The notes under the pieces were generated by a model that saw only the letters and a program-made list of their open reading frames with translations, did not search any database and was not told the origin of the DNA. Positions 36,994 through 46,191 of a stretch of DNA of 64,000 nucleotides are shown piece after piece. The position numbers were made by a program, and so were the translations under genes. Within the stretch, counting starts at the first letter, position 1; each line of letters starts with the position of its first letter. This DNA comes from Amycolatopsis sp. 195334CR. GTDB lineage: Bacteria > Actinomycetota > Actinomycetes > Mycobacteriales > Pseudonocardiaceae. The DNA is taken from the NCBI RefSeq assembly GCF_017309385.1, contig NZ_JAFJMJ010000001.1, positions 1,488,001 to 1,552,000 on the forward strand, in the 5' to 3' direction.

Positions 36994-37027
36994 CGTTTTC
37001 GTCCCTGCTGGAGAAGGAGAAACCCCC

Positions 37028-37462
37028 GTGCTCAAAGGCTTCAAGGACTTCTTGATGCGCGGCAACGTCGTCGAGCTGGCCGTTGCGGTCGTCATCGGCA
37101 CGGCGTTCACCGCGATCGTCACCGCTTTCACCACCGGCTTGATCAAACCGCTGATCAACGCCATCGGCGGTTCGGATGCCGCACAGGGCCTGGGCTTCTA
37201 CATCTTCTCCGGCAACCAGGGCACCTTCATGGACTTCGGCGGCGTGATCAACGCCGGGATCAACTTCCTGATCGTCGCCGCGGTGGTGTACTTCCTGTTC
37301 GTGCTGCCGTTGCAGAAGGTGCAGGAGCGCCGCAAGCGGGGCAAGGAAACCGGCCCCGCCGAACCGACCGATGTCGAACTGCTGAAGGAAATCCGGGACC
37401 TGCTGCGCCAACAACAACACCAAACCGACGACTCCACCCCGAACCGCCCCCCGCGCCCCTGA
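37028..37462 (+). CDS. mscL: Large-conductance mechanosensitive channel
   Basis: The 144-aa protein has the short amphipathic N-terminus MLKGFKDFLMRGNVVELAVAV, two TM helices (about 16-43 and 75-98) and a charged helical C-terminal bundle (EIRDLLRQQ), as in MscL pentamers that open under osmotic downshock. It begins with GTG 37028 after GGAGAAGGAGA. It is Rv0985c-like. Confidence 0.96.
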   Translation: MLKGFKDFLMRGNVVELAVAVVIGTAFTAIVTAFTTGLIKPLINAIGGSDAAQGLGFYIFSGNQGTFMDFGGVINAGINFLIVAAVVYFLFVLPLQKVQERRKRGKETGPAEPTDVELLKEIRDLLRQQQHQTDDSTPNRPPRP

Positions 37463-37559
37463 CCACCGAACTCGCTCCCCGCGCCGTACTCCTCGCACGG
37501 GCATCCCCACGTGCCACGCTCACGCGGCCGAGCACCACCCTCGCGGGGGGCGAACCCCG

Positions 37560-37790
37560 CTAGCGCATCGCCTCAGCCCGGCCCACCACCGGCACCGCGG
37601 CCACCAACTCCCGAGGCGGCGTGTCCTTCGACAGGAACCCCGCCGCCCCGTGCCGCAGCGCCGGGTACACGTACTCGCCGATGTCGTGCGTACACGTACT
37701 TGCCGGTCTCGAACACCATAAGGATTCCCACCGCCTTCGGCGCGGACGACGGCCGCCCGGTCAGCCGGGGCACCTGGATCCCGCCCTCCT
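37560..37790 (-). pseudogene. Degraded response-regulator receiver fragment
   Basis: Minus-strand translation gives VPRLTGRPSSAPKAVGILMV then FETGKYVYA in one frame and DIGEYVYPALRHGAAGFLSK then DTPPRELVAAV in another, ending at a TAG at 37560-37562. These match the middle and end of a NarL-type receiver (MPRLDG ... DEYVYxALRxGAxGFLxKD). The frameshift coincides with a partial duplication of GTACACGTACT(C/T)GCC. No HTH remains. The rest of 37463-37958 holds no gene I can support. Confidence 0.75.
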
Positions 37791-37916
37791 TCGGCGCTGC
37801 CGAACGGGGTGCCGCGCCACCGGGGGCCAGGCGGGCAGAGCACGCCGCCGAGTGCCTCACCACCATGGCAGGCAAGACGGGCCGCCGCGCCGACCAATGC
37901 CGAGCGCAAAACGAAG

Positions 37917-37950
37917 ATCGCCTGCTCCGCCGGTGGCGGGAGCAGGCGAT
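37917..37950 (-). terminator. Intrinsic terminator of moaB2-small-protein operon
   Basis: On the minus strand a GC-rich hairpin (ATCGCCTGCTCCCGCC paired with its complement with one bulge) begins 8 nt after the stop of the 51-aa gene and is followed by TCTTCGTTTT, a usable U-tract. Confidence 0.8.
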
Positions 37951-37958
37951 GCGGTGGA

Positions 37959-38114
37959 TCAGCGGTCGTGGTGGGGTGGGCGGTTTTCGTGGTACCAGGA
38001 GTCCGTGTCGCCGGTGGGTTCCTGGGGGCGTTCGTCGGAGGTGGTTTCCGGGAGCACGTCTCCGAAGACCTCCTCCAAGCGGCGACGGCGCTCAGGTTCC
38101 GCGGGCGAAGACAT
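37959..38114 (-). CDS. Small 51-aa uncharacterised protein
   Basis: The 51-aa protein begins MSSPAEPERRRRLEEVFGDV, has LPETTSDE in the middle and ends DSWYHENRPPHHDR. Its ATG overlaps the moaB2 stop in TGATG, so it is translationally coupled, and a terminator follows closely. The pattern, basic-helical start, acidic middle and WYxENRPPHH end, looks conserved rather than random. It is too short for usual gene finders. Its function is unknown. Confidence 0.75.
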   Translation of the reverse strand: MSSPAEPERRRRLEEVFGDVLPETTSDERPQEPTGDTDSWYHENRPPHHDR

Positions 38115-38614
38115 CAGGACTCGTTCAGGCCGGACAGCTCGTCGATCACGTACGGCACGAGCGCCGAAAGCGTCGCCATGCCGTCGCGGACGGCGGCTCG
38201 CGAGCCCGCCAGGTTGACCACCAGCGTGCTCCCCGAAACCCCGACCAGACCACGCGAAATACCAGCGTCGACCGCGCCCGCGGCCAGGCCGGAGGAACGC
38301 AGGGCCTCGCCGATGCCCGGGATCGGGCGGTCCAGCACACCGGCCGTCGCGTCCGGGGTGACATCGCGCGGCGACACGCCGGTCCCGCCGACGGTGACCA
38401 CCAGGTCCGCCCCGCCGATCACGGCCGTGTTCAGCGCGTTCCGGATGGCCACGGTGTCGGCGTGCACCACCACGGTGCCGTCGACGATGAAGCCCGCCTC
38501 TTCCAGCAACTCGGTGACCAGCGGACCAGCGGTGTCATCGACCTCGCCGTGGGCGGCACGGTCGTCCACGATCACCACGAGAGCCCGGCCCAGCCGTTGT
38601 GCACTGCGTTCCAT
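38114..38614 (-). CDS. moaB2: MoaB/MogA-family molybdopterin protein (MoaB2)
   Basis: The 166-aa protein has the MogA/MoaB fold with the VVTVGGTGVSPRDVTPDAT molybdopterin-binding motif. Its role is in Moco biosynthesis (molybdopterin adenylylation) or, as a MoaB2 paralogue, a related function. The position mirrors Rv0984 next to mscL and pepD. It overlaps the 51-aa gene by 1 nt. The ATG at 38614 is used. Confidence 0.9.
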   Translation of the reverse strand: MERSAQRLGRALVVIVDDRAAHGEVDDTAGPLVTELLEEAGFIVDGTVVVHADTVAIRNALNTAVIGGADLVVTVGGTGVSPRDVTPDATAGVLDRPIPGIGEALRSSGLAAGAVDAGISRGLVGVSGSTLVVNLAGSRAAVRDGMATLSALVPYVIDELSGLNES

Positions 38615-38818
38615 GTGCCCACCGTAGCGCGAACCGGCGGCAGACGATCAGCGCGCGCCCCGGCACGCGCAGACCCCGGCGAAATGTCCTCAATGTCCGA
38701 ACATGCTTCTGCGGGCTAAAGCAGGTTCCCCAGGTCAGGGGGGCCAAATGTGACGGAAGGCTGACGGCGGCGCCGCAACGCTGCCGTCGGGAGGCCGTGC
38801 CGCCCTAGCGTGATCCGG

Positions 38819-39961
38819 GTGCGAGTACTCATCACCGGCGGGGCCGGGTTCATCGGCTCCCACATCGCCGACCAGCTGGCCGCCAGGGGCGACGAGCCCG
38901 TCCTGCTCGACAGCCTCACCCCCACCGCGCACGGCGTCGCCCCCGAGCAGCATCGCGCCGCCGAGCGCGGGCGCGCCCCTGAGCACAACCGGGCGCCCGA
39001 ACACGACCGCACCACCGAGGACGAGCGCACGCCTGGGCAAGGCCGCGTCCCTGGATATGTCGGCGAGTATGAGTTCCACCGCGCCGACGTCACCGAGCTG
39101 CGCCCCGAGCAGCTCGACGGGATCGACGCCGTCTGCCATCAGGCGGCGATCGTCGGGCATGGGGTCGATCCGGCCGACGCGCCCGCCTACGCCTGGAACA
39201 ACGACTACGGCACCGCCGTCCTCCTCGCCGCCATGCACCGCGCGGGCGTCCGAAAACTGGTGCTCGCCTCCTCCATGGTCGTCTACGGAGAGGGTCGTTA
39301 CGCCTGCGCGGAGCACGGCATCGTCGCCCCCGCGCCGCGGCTGCAGTCCGATGTGGACGAGGGTAGGTTCGAGCCGCGCTGCCCCCACTGCGGTGAGCAG
39401 CTCGAATCCCGCCTGGTGCCCGAGGACGCGCCCCTGAACCCCCGAAGCACGTACGCCGCTACCAAGCTCGCCCAGGAACACCTCGCCGGAGCCTGGGCCC
39501 GCCAGACCGGCGGCCGGGTCTGGGCCCTGCGCTACCACAACGTCTACGGCCCCCGGATGCCCCAGAACACCCCGTACGCCGGCGTCGCCTCGCTGTTCCG
39601 TTCGGCGCTCGAACGAGGCGAAGCCCCGACCGTCCTAGAAGACGGGCGCCAGCGACGCGACTTCGTGCACGTCGATGACATCGCGCGCGCCAACCTCCGA
39701 GCGCTGGACGTCGAGCCGCCCGAGGAGATCACGGCGGTCAACGTCTGTTCCGGCGAACCCCACACCGTCGGCGACATGGCCGCCGAGCTCGCCCGCGCGT
39801 GCGGCGGACCGGAGCCGCGGATCGTCGGCGGAGCGCGTCCGGCCGACGTACGGCACGTGGTCGCCGACCCGGCACTGGCCGAGAAGCTGCTCGGCTTCAC
39901 CGCGAGCGTCGGCTTCCGGGAAGGCGTCGCAGGCTTCGCCACCGCCCCACTCCGGCGGTAA
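38819..39961 (+). CDS. NAD-dependent epimerase/dehydratase with zinc-ribbon-like insert
   Basis: The 380-aa extended SDR starts VRVLITGGAGFIGSHIADQL (GxxGxxG), has SSMVVYGEGRY, the catalytic YAATK and the RRDFVHVDDIARA signature of nucleotide-sugar epimerases. Like dTDP-rhamnose-4-epimerase relatives it carries a Cys insertion (YACAEHG ... RCPHCGEQL). Residues about 41-76 are six hexapeptide repeats of the type APEHxR, unusual for the family. The GTG at 38819 follows TAGCGT by 7 nt; a GTG at 38810 is alternative. It may supply a sugar nucleotide to the gene cluster from 43.4 kb on. Confidence 0.85.
   Translation: MRVLITGGAGFIGSHIADQLAARGDEPVLLDSLTPTAHGVAPEQHRAAERGRAPEHNRAPEHDRTTEDERTPGQGRVPGYVGEYEFHRADVTELRPEQLDGIDAVCHQAAIVGHGVDPADAPAYAWNNDYGTAVLLAAMHRAGVRKLVLASSMVVYGEGRYACAEHGIVAPAPRLQSDVDEGRFEPRCPHCGEQLESRLVPEDAPLNPRSTYAATKLAQEHLAGAWARQTGGRVWALRYHNVYGPRMPQNTPYAGVASLFRSALERGEAPTVLEDGRQRRDFVHVDDIARANLRALDVEPPEEITAVNVCSGEPHTVGDMAAELARACGGPEPRIVGGARPADVRHVVADPALAEKLLGFTASVGFREGVAGFATAPLRR
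38939..39046 (+). repeat. In-frame 18-bp tandem repeat, six copies, within epimerase
   Basis: Six consecutive 18-nt units encode APEQHR, AAERGR, APEHNR, APEHDR, TTEDER and TPGQGR. They lie in the loop after the first beta-alpha-beta unit, where relatives have a short linker. Copies are diverged at third positions, so the array is not recent throughout. Confidence 0.8.
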
Positions 39962-39972
39962 TCTCGAACGGC

Positions 39973-41169
39973 ATGACCGTGCGCTATCCCCCGGGCGAAA
40001 TCCTGCTGAAGCTGCACGCCCGTTTCGGCCCGGCGGTCAAGGCGGGCCCGAGCTACGCCTACCTCCTCGGCCCCGAGGCCAACCGGTTCCTCTTCGCCAA
40101 CTCCGAGCTGTTCAGCTGGCGCGAGGCCTTCGACCTGCTGGTCCCGGTCGACGGCCCGACCTCGCTGATCGTCAGCGACGGCGAGGACCACCGCCGTCGG
40201 CGGCGGCTGGTGCAGCCCGCACTGCACCACCGGCAGATCAGCACCTACCTGGACATCATGACGGCCACCGCGGACGCCACCATCGACGCGTGGCGCCCCG
40301 GCCAGCGGATCGACCTCTACCAGGAGTTCCGCGCGGCGATCCGGCGCAGCACCATCCAGTCCCTGTTCGGCGCCCGGCTCGGCGGGGAGGCCGACTTCTT
40401 CGGCACCGAACTGCAGCCGCTGCTCGACCTGATCGACCGGCTCCCGCAGGCCGTCGACGTGCACCGGCGCCTGCGCACGCCGACGTGGCGGCGCGCGATG
40501 GCCGCCCGCGCCCGCGTCGACGAGCGGATCTACGCCGAGATCGCCAGGACCAGGGCGGGCGCGTCCGAAGTGGACGATCACGCGCTGGCCACCCTGGTGC
40601 ACGGCGGTGATGAGCAGCTGAGCGACCTGGAGATCCGCGACCAGATGGTCACGCTGATCGCCGCCGGGTACGAGACCACCAGCGCGGCGATGGCCTGGGC
40701 GCTGTACTCCGTGCTCAGCGACCGCGAGGTGTACGAGCGGGCCAAAGGCCAGCAGGATCGCGAGTACCTCAACGGGATCGTGCAGGAGACGCTGCGCCTC
40801 TACCCGCCGGCGGTGATCTCGGCGCGCAAGGTGGTCGAGGGCTTCGAATTCCACGGCAAGCGATTCCGGCCGGGGACCCTGCTGCTGTACAGCCCGTATG
40901 TCACGCACCGGCTGCCGGAACTGTGGGAGGACCCGCTCGCCTTCCGGCCCGAACGCTGGCAAGGCCACAAGGCGGCTCCGCACGAGTTCCTGCCATTCGG
41001 CGGTGGGCCTCACCGATGCATCGGCGCGACGATGGCGACCACGGAACTCGCCGTCATGCTCGGGCGGGTGGTCGCCCGGGCGGACCTTCGCCTGCTGCCG
41101 CAGCGCATCCGCGCCACCAGCCCGGCGGCCATGCGCCCGCGGAACGGACTCCGAGCCGAGGTCCGCTGA
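39973..41169 (+). CDS. Cytochrome P450
   Basis: The 398-aa P450 has the oxygen-binding I-helix AGYETTS, the ExxR motif ETLRLYPP, PERW and the heme ligand loop FGGGPHRCIG with its Cys. AGYETTSAAMAW and the hydrophobic F/G regions resemble CYP families acting on lipids or macrolides. No ferredoxin is adjacent. The ATG at 39973 follows TAATCT by 8 nt; that TAA is the epimerase stop, so the P450 may have its own leaderless promoter. Confidence 0.93.
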   Translation: MTVRYPPGEILLKLHARFGPAVKAGPSYAYLLGPEANRFLFANSELFSWREAFDLLVPVDGPTSLIVSDGEDHRRRRRLVQPALHHRQISTYLDIMTATADATIDAWRPGQRIDLYQEFRAAIRRSTIQSLFGARLGGEADFFGTELQPLLDLIDRLPQAVDVHRRLRTPTWRRAMAARARVDERIYAEIARTRAGASEVDDHALATLVHGGDEQLSDLEIRDQMVTLIAAGYETTSAAMAWALYSVLSDREVYERAKGQQDREYLNGIVQETLRLYPPAVISARKVVEGFEFHGKRFRPGTLLLYSPYVTHRLPELWEDPLAFRPERWQGHKAAPHEFLPFGGGPHRCIGATMATTELAVMLGRVVARADLRLLPQRIRATSPAAMRPRNGLRAEVR

Positions 41170-41189
41170 GCACGCCCGGCAAACTCGCG

Positions 41190-41650
41190 GTTCTCGCAGC
41201 GCCCGCGGCCCTCGCAGCCCTCGCTCTCGCAGCGCCCGCAGCCCTCGCAACCTTCGTGGCCCTCGTGGCCTTCGCGGCCGTCACAGCCTCCGCAGCTCTC
41301 GCAGCTCTCGCAGCCCTCGTAGCTCTCGCGACTCTCGCAGCGCCCGCAGCCCTCGCAGCCCCGCAGCCCCAGCGCCCGCAGCCCTCGCAGCCTTCGCAGC
41401 CCTCGCAGCCCTCGCAGCGCCCGCAGCCCTCGCAGCCTTCGCAGCCCTCGCAGCCTTCGCAGCGCCCGCAGCCCTCGCAGCGCCCGCAGCCCTCGCAGCG
41501 CCCGCAGCCCTCGCAGCCTTCGCAGCCCTCGCAGCCCCTCGCGCAGCCCTCGCAGCCTTCGCAGCCCTCGCAGCCCTCGCAGCGCCCGCAGCCCTCGCAG
41601 CCTTCGCAGCCCTCGCAGCGCCCGCGGCTCTCGCAGCGCCCCGGCTCTCG
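41190..41650. repeat. Minisatellite with 9-bp period (CTCGCAGCC type)
   Basis: About 460 bp of GCAGCCCTC/GCAGCGCCC/GCAGCCTTC units lie between the P450 and the convergent histidine kinase gene. The period of 9 keeps all frames open, giving artificial proteins of Ala-Leu-Ala-Ala, Gln-Pro-Ser, Gly-Cys-Glu and Leu-Arg-Gly repeats. Units at the left end (41270-41330) are more diverged, and 41400-41620 is most regular. I see no start, RBS or codon signal and treat it as non-coding. Confidence 0.9.
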
Positions 41651-41670
41651 CGGCCAGCCCGGCAAGCCCG

Positions 41671-42708
41671 CTAAGCCAGTGGCAGGTGTACTTCGAACCG
41701 GCAGCCGGGACCGTGGTTGCGGACCAGGATCCGCCCCTTGTGGGCCTCCACCAGGCCCTTCGCGATCGCCAGCCCGAGACCGCCGCCTGCACCATCGCGC
41801 TCCGGGGTACGAGCGCGCGTACCGCGGAACGCCACATCGAAAACCCGCCCGATCTCGTCGTCCGGGATGCCGCCGCAGCCGTCGTCGACGGCGATTAGGG
41901 CTTCTGCGCCGGCCACGCCGATCTGCACCGCGACCGTCCCGTCCGGCGGGGTGTGCCGGATCGCGTTCGACACCAGGTTCCGCACGATCCGCGCCAGCTC
42001 CGGGTCGCTCCCGCTGACCACTGGCGACGCCTGCGCGTGCGCCTCCACGCGCACCCGCTTCCGGTGCGCCACCGGCGTCTGCGCGGCGATCGTGTCGCTC
42101 ACGACGTCCCGCAGCGGCACCGCCGACATGGTCAACCGCAACGCTCCCGCGGTGATCCTCGACAGCTCGAACAGGTCGTCCACCATGCCCGACAGCCGCG
42201 TGCTCTCGCCGCCGATGCGCTGCGCGTACCCGGCGACCTCCGCCGGCTCCGACACCACGCCGTCCGCCAGTGCCTCGGCCATCGCGCGGATACCGGCCAA
42301 CGGGCTCCGCAGGTCGTGGCTGATCCAGGCGACCAGTTCCCGCCGCGACGCCTCCGCGGCGCGTTCCCGTTCACGCGCCTCGCGTTCCCACACGCTCCGC
42401 CGCGCGATGGCCCGCCCGAACACGATCGCGCAGGGCACCACCACCAGCGCGACCAGCAGGCACACCAGCACCATCGTGGTCAGCGTCGAGTTGAACATGA
42501 ACCCGCTGACCCCGAGCACCCCGGTCAGCGTGGCGACCAGCGGGATCAGCACCATCACGGTCAGCGTGGTGGCCAGCGCCCCGTGCCGCAGCCGGTACAG
42601 CACCAGCCCGCCCAGCAACGCCACCGGCAACGCGAACAACAACGCGAACGGCAGGATGTGCCACGCGTGCGTGAGCATCGCGCCGAAGGATTCGTCCGAT
42701 TCGATCAT
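41671..42708 (-). CDS. Sensor histidine kinase of OmpR-type pair
   Basis: The 345-aa kinase has about four N-terminal TM helices (residues 10-110), no large external sensor, a HisKA motif [19 protein letters not shown] with phospho-His, and ATPase boxes [27 protein letters not shown] and [18 protein letters not shown]. Its ATG at 42708 overlaps the response regulator stop (ATGA). The upstream end of the frame to 42852 is within the regulator gene. A membrane or envelope signal is likely. Confidence 0.9.
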   Translation of the reverse strand: MIESDESFGAMLTHAWHILPFALLFALPVALLGGLVLYRLRHGALATTLTVMVLIPLVATLTGVLGVSGFMFNSTLTTMVLVCLLVALVVVPCAIVFGRAIARRSVWEREARERERAAEASRRELVAWISHDLRSPLAGIRAMAEALADGVVSEPAEVAGYAQRIGGESTRLSGMVDDLFELSRITAGALRLTMSAVPLRDVVSDTIAAQTPVAHRKRVRVEAHAQASPVVSGSDPELARIVRNLVSNAIRHTPPDGTVAVQIGVAGAEALIAVDDGCGGIPDDEIGRVFDVAFRGTRARTPERDGAGGGLGLAIAKGLVEAHKGRILVRNHGPGCRFEVHLPLA

Positions 42709-43412
42709 CGCGAGCTCACCGGGTCGTAGCGGTAGCCGACGCCCCACACCGTGGCCACGCGCACGGGTTTCGCGGGCTGCGGCTCGATCTTCTCGCGCAA
42801 CCGTCTCACGTGGACGGTCACTGTGGACTGGTCGCCGAAGTCCCAGCCCCACACCTTCTCCAGCAGGTCGGTGCGGGAGTACGCGGTGCCGGGATGGGTC
42901 AGGAAGAACGCCAGCAGGTCGAACTCGCGCGCGGTCAGCGGCAGGTCGACCCCGCCGAGCGTGGCGTCGCGCGCGGTGGTCCGCAGCACCAGGTCACCGT
43001 CGCGCAGTTCCTCGGCCGGAGCCGCGGGACGGCTCGGCAGTCGCGCCCGGCGCAGCACCGAGATCACCCGCAACGCCAGTTCACGCGGGCTGAACGGCTT
43101 CGTCACGTAGTCGTCGGCGCCGAGTTCGAGCCCGGCGATCCGGTTCTCCTCCTCGCCGAGCGCGGTCAGCAGCACCACCGGCACCTGACTGGTCTGCCGC
43201 AGCCTGCGGCACACCTCCAGCCCGCTGATCCCCGGCATCATCACGTCGAGCACCACCAGGTCGGGCGGCCGCTCGGCGAACAGCCGGAGCCCCTCCTCGC
43301 CGGTCCCCGCGACCTCGACGGTGAACCCGGCGACCTCCAGGTACCGGCGCACCACGTCGCGCACGGTCTCGTCGTCGTCGACCACGAGCACCCGGCCGCT
43401 CTCCTGCGTCAT
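42705..43412 (-). CDS. OmpR/PhoB-type response regulator
   Basis: The 235-aa regulator has a receiver (VVDDDE, phospho-Asp in [10 protein letters not shown], Lys in VTKPF) and a winged-helix Trans_reg_C domain ([17 protein letters not shown] ... [15 protein letters not shown]). It pairs with the kinase at 41671. The ATG at 43412 is used; 8 nt separate it from the upstream membrane protein gene, so all three may form one operon. Confidence 0.92.
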   Translation of the reverse strand: MTQESGRVLVVDDDETVRDVVRRYLEVAGFTVEVAGTGEEGLRLFAERPPDLVVLDVMMPGISGLEVCRRLRQTSQVPVVLLTALGEEENRIAGLELGADDYVTKPFSPRELALRVISVLRRARLPSRPAAPAEELRDGDLVLRTTARDATLGGVDLPLTAREFDLLAFFLTHPGTAYSRTDLLEKVWGWDFGDQSTVTVHVRRLREKIEPQPAKPVRVATVWGVGYRYDPVSSR

Positions 43413-43420
43413 TCCCGCTC

Positions 43421-44791
43421 CTACCAGTACGTGAAGACCACATGGTTCACCACGAGCGCGGTCACCGCCTGCGCGGCGAGCCACCCGCGCCTGCCGGACG
43501 CCGGCAGCAGCGCCGCGGCGGGCAGCAGCCACACCGCGAACGGTAGCCAGATCCGCTCGGTTTCGGCCTTCGAAAGCCCGGAAAGGTCCGCGAACGCGAC
43601 CACCAGCAGTGCCGCCAGCCCGAGCAGCACCACCGGATCCGACCAGCGGCCGGCGACCGTCCGCCGCACCCCGGCGACCAGCGCGGGCCCCAGCACGATG
43701 GCGAGGCACGCCAGGTTCGCCCAGACCCAGTACGCGTACGGCCGATCGCTGGCGATGCCCTGGTAGTACCGCTCGACAACCAGGTGGTACCCGTCCAGCC
43801 ACCAGAACCCGGCGAGCGCGAACGCCAGCACCACGCCCAGCGCGCCCACCAGCGCGAGCGCGAACGTCCGCCAACTCCGCACCACGGCCAACGCGATCAG
43901 GCCGAGCAGGACCAAGCCGTACGACAGGAAGATCCCGAACCCGAGCACCACCCCGGCGGGCAACGCGAGCAGCGGGCGCCGACGGGCCAGCGCGAGCAGC
44001 GCGACGCCGACCGCGGTGACCCCGGCGAACAGGCCGTCCGCCGAGACGCCCACCCAGATCGCGCCGGGGAACAACACCGCGAACGGCACCATCGCACGGG
44101 CCGCCTCGGGACGTCCGAGCGCGGAGACGGTCACCGGAACGGCCACCGCGAACAGGCAGCCGACCAGGACGCAAACGATTGCGGCCCAGGTGCCTCCGCC
44201 GAGGCCGAGCCGGTCGAGCCAGACGAAGACCAGGGTGGCGCCGGGCGGGTGACCGGACACGTGGGTGGTCCACGAATCCGGCTGGAAGTCGAGGATGCGG
44301 GAGCTGAACTCGCGGAGCATGACCGGGATGTCGGTGATGCCGGGGACCTCACGCAGGTACTCGTGGTCGCTTTCGAGCCGTCCGGCGAAACCGGTGCGGA
44401 AACCGTCGATCAACGCGAGCGACATCGTCCAGCAGACCGTCGCGCCGTAGCCGAGCGCGAGCAGCGAGCGCCACGAAAGCCGTTCCGCAAGCGACGGCCC
44501 CCACATGACCACCGCCGCGGCGACCAGCACCGCGAACAGCGAACCGGGGCCGACGCGCGGCAGCCAGTCGCCGTAGAGCGGCGGCGCGAACGCGTAGATG
44601 ACCACCCCGGAACCGGGGCGGTTGAAGTACAGCCCGAGCGCCGTGCCGAGCGCGACCAGCACCGCGGCGACGCCGACGGCGGCCAGATCACCTCGGGACG
44701 CGACGGATTTGCGCGGCAGGACGTCGACCACCAGCGCACGGTAAGCCCGGCGGTACCGGCGCGTCGAGGCGGAACGGCGGTCCGTCACCAT
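43421..44791 (-). CDS. Polytopic membrane protein, GT-C glycosyltransferase-like
   Basis: The 456-aa protein has about 11-12 TM helices with a large first loop (residues about 60-180) and the segments TTHVSGHPPGATLVFVWLDR and WWLDGYHLVVERYYQG. The layout resembles lipid-linked-sugar glycosyltransferases of the GT-C fold found in actinobacteria, but the acidic DxD/DE motif is not obvious. It is likely in the same transcript as the two-component genes and lies back to back with the glycosyltransferase operon at 44876. Confidence 0.72.
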   Translation of the reverse strand: MVTDRRSASTRRYRRAYRALVVDVLPRKSVASRGDLAAVGVAAVLVALGTALGLYFNRPGSGVVIYAFAPPLYGDWLPRVGPGSLFAVLVAAAVVMWGPSLAERLSWRSLLALGYGATVCWTMSLALIDGFRTGFAGRLESDHEYLREVPGITDIPVMLREFSSRILDFQPDSWTTHVSGHPPGATLVFVWLDRLGLGGGTWAAIVCVLVGCLFAVAVPVTVSALGRPEAARAMVPFAVLFPGAIWVGVSADGLFAGVTAVGVALLALARRRPLLALPAGVVLGFGIFLSYGLVLLGLIALAVVRSWRTFALALVGALGVVLAFALAGFWWLDGYHLVVERYYQGIASDRPYAYWVWANLACLAIVLGPALVAGVRRTVAGRWSDPVVLLGLAALLVVAFADLSGLSKAETERIWLPFAVWLLPAAALLPASGRRGWLAAQAVTALVVNHVVFTYW

Positions 44792-44875
44792 CCGGTAAGA
44801 ACCTCGTGGCTGTCACAGTTTGGTAAGCACGCCAAGGGTTTTTCGGTGTCCACAACAGCCATAGCGTGACTCGCC

Positions 44876-45526
44876 GTGATGGTCGACGTGATACTTCCCT
44901 GTCTCGACGAAGCGGCCGCGCTGCCCGGGGTCCTTGGCGCGCTGCCCGACGGTTACCGCGCGATCGTGGTCGACAACGGCTCCACCGACGGCTCACCGGA
45001 GATCGCCGCGGATCTCGGCGCGAAGGTGGTCCACGAACCGAGGCGCGGCTACGGTGCCGCCGTCCACAGTGGACTCGAGGCGGCGACGGCCGAGTTGGTC
45101 GCCTTCCTGGACGCCGACGGTTCGCTGGACCCGCGCGAGCTGCCGGTGCTGGTGGCCGCCGTGCAGAGCGGCGCCGACCTGGCCGTGGGCCGCCGGGTGC
45201 CGACCAGCCCCGCCGCCTGGCCCTGGCACGCGCGAGCCGGCAACGCGCTGCTCGCGGCCTTGCTCCGCCGCCGAGGCCTCGGCGTCAGCGACATCGCGCC
45301 GATGCGGGCAGCCAAGCGAGAGCACCTGCTCTCGTTGCAGATCACTGATCGCGCTTTCGGCTATCCGCTGGAGCTGCTGGTGAAGGCCGGGCGAGCGGGC
45401 TGGCGGATCGACGAGTTCGAGGTCAGCTACGGCGAACGCGCCCGGGGCACCAAGTCGAAGGTGTCCGGCTCGGTGCGCGGCACGCTGCGTGCGGTCCGCG
45501 ACATGGGGCGGGTGCTCGCGCGATGA
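44876..45526 (+). CDS. Family 2 glycosyltransferase (DPM1-like)
   Basis: The 216-aa GT-A enzyme begins MMVDVILPCLDEAAALPGVL, has VDNGSTDGS and the metal-binding LDADGS (about 78-83). Absence of TM helices suggests a cytosolic enzyme transferring sugar to a polyprenyl phosphate or similar acceptor. The GTG at 44876 (or ATG 44879) follows TAGCGT by 8 nt. It is the first gene of a five-gene operon with 4-nt overlaps. Confidence 0.86.
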   Translation: MMVDVILPCLDEAAALPGVLGALPDGYRAIVVDNGSTDGSPEIAADLGAKVVHEPRRGYGAAVHSGLEAATAELVAFLDADGSLDPRELPVLVAAVQSGADLAVGRRVPTSPAAWPWHARAGNALLAALLRRRGLGVSDIAPMRAAKREHLLSLQITDRAFGYPLELLVKAGRAGWRIDEFEVSYGERARGTKSKVSGSVRGTLRAVRDMGRVLAR

Positions 45527-46191
45527 ACCACCCTCCTGCCGCCCACCCTCAACCGAGTTTCGCCCTGCTCGTGGTCGCCAAGGCCCCCGTACCCGGCTTC
45601 GCCAAGACCCGCCTCTGCCCGCCCGCGACCCCGGAACGAGCCGCCCGGATCGCCGCCGCCTCCCTGCTCGACACGCTCGACGCCGTGCTCGCCACCCCCG
45701 GCGCCACCCCGGTCGTCGCCTTCACCGGCGACCTGGACGCGGCCGCCAACCGCGCCGAACTCACCGAGGCGCTCGGACGCACCACCGTCCTCCCCCAGCG
45801 CGGCACCACCTTCGGCGAACGGCTCGCCAACGCGCACGCCGACACCGCCGCGCGCTTCCCCGGCCTCCCCGTGCTGCAGATCGGCATGGACACCCCGCAG
45901 GTCACGCCGTCTCTCCTGGCCGCGACGGCGAAACGGCTCGACGAACGCGAGGCCGTGCTCGGCCCGGCCGATGACGGCGGCTGGTGGGCGCTGGGCCTGC
46001 GCGACCCGCTGAAGGCCCGCGCTCTCACCGAGGTGCCCATGTCCACACCGGACACCGGCGCACTCACCAGGAAAGCACTGGGACTCACCATCGACATCGG
46101 CACGAGATTGTCCGATGTAGACACCATGGAGGACGCGATCGCGGTGGCGTACCGAACGCGCGGCCGCTTCGCCACGGCGGTGCTGCCATGA
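45523..46191 (+). CDS. DUF2064 / TIGR04282-type nucleotidyl- or glycosyltransferase
   Basis: The 222-aa protein contains LLVVAKAPVPGFAKTRLCPP and GTTFGERLANAH and the acidic GPADDGGWWALGL motif of the DUF2064 family (labelled arsenosugar-biosynthesis glycosyltransferase in TIGR04282). In actinobacteria it is usually next to or fused with a GT2 gene, as here. The ATG overlaps the GT2 stop in ATGA. The acceptor is unknown. Confidence 0.86.
   Translation: MNHPPAAHPQPSFALLVVAKAPVPGFAKTRLCPPATPERAARIAAASLLDTLDAVLATPGATPVVAFTGDLDAAANRAELTEALGRTTVLPQRGTTFGERLANAHADTAARFPGLPVLQIGMDTPQVTPSLLAATAKRLDEREAVLGPADDGGWWALGLRDPLKARALTEVPMSTPDTGALTRKALGLTIDIGTRLSDVDTMEDAIAVAYRTRGRFATAVLP

Noticed and set aside
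40898..42017. Repeat proteins (Ala-Leu-Ala, Gln-Pro-Ser, Gly-Cys-Glu) from the 9-bp minisatellite
   Set aside because: A period-9 array leaves every frame open; there is no start signal, ribosome binding site or codon preference to choose one.
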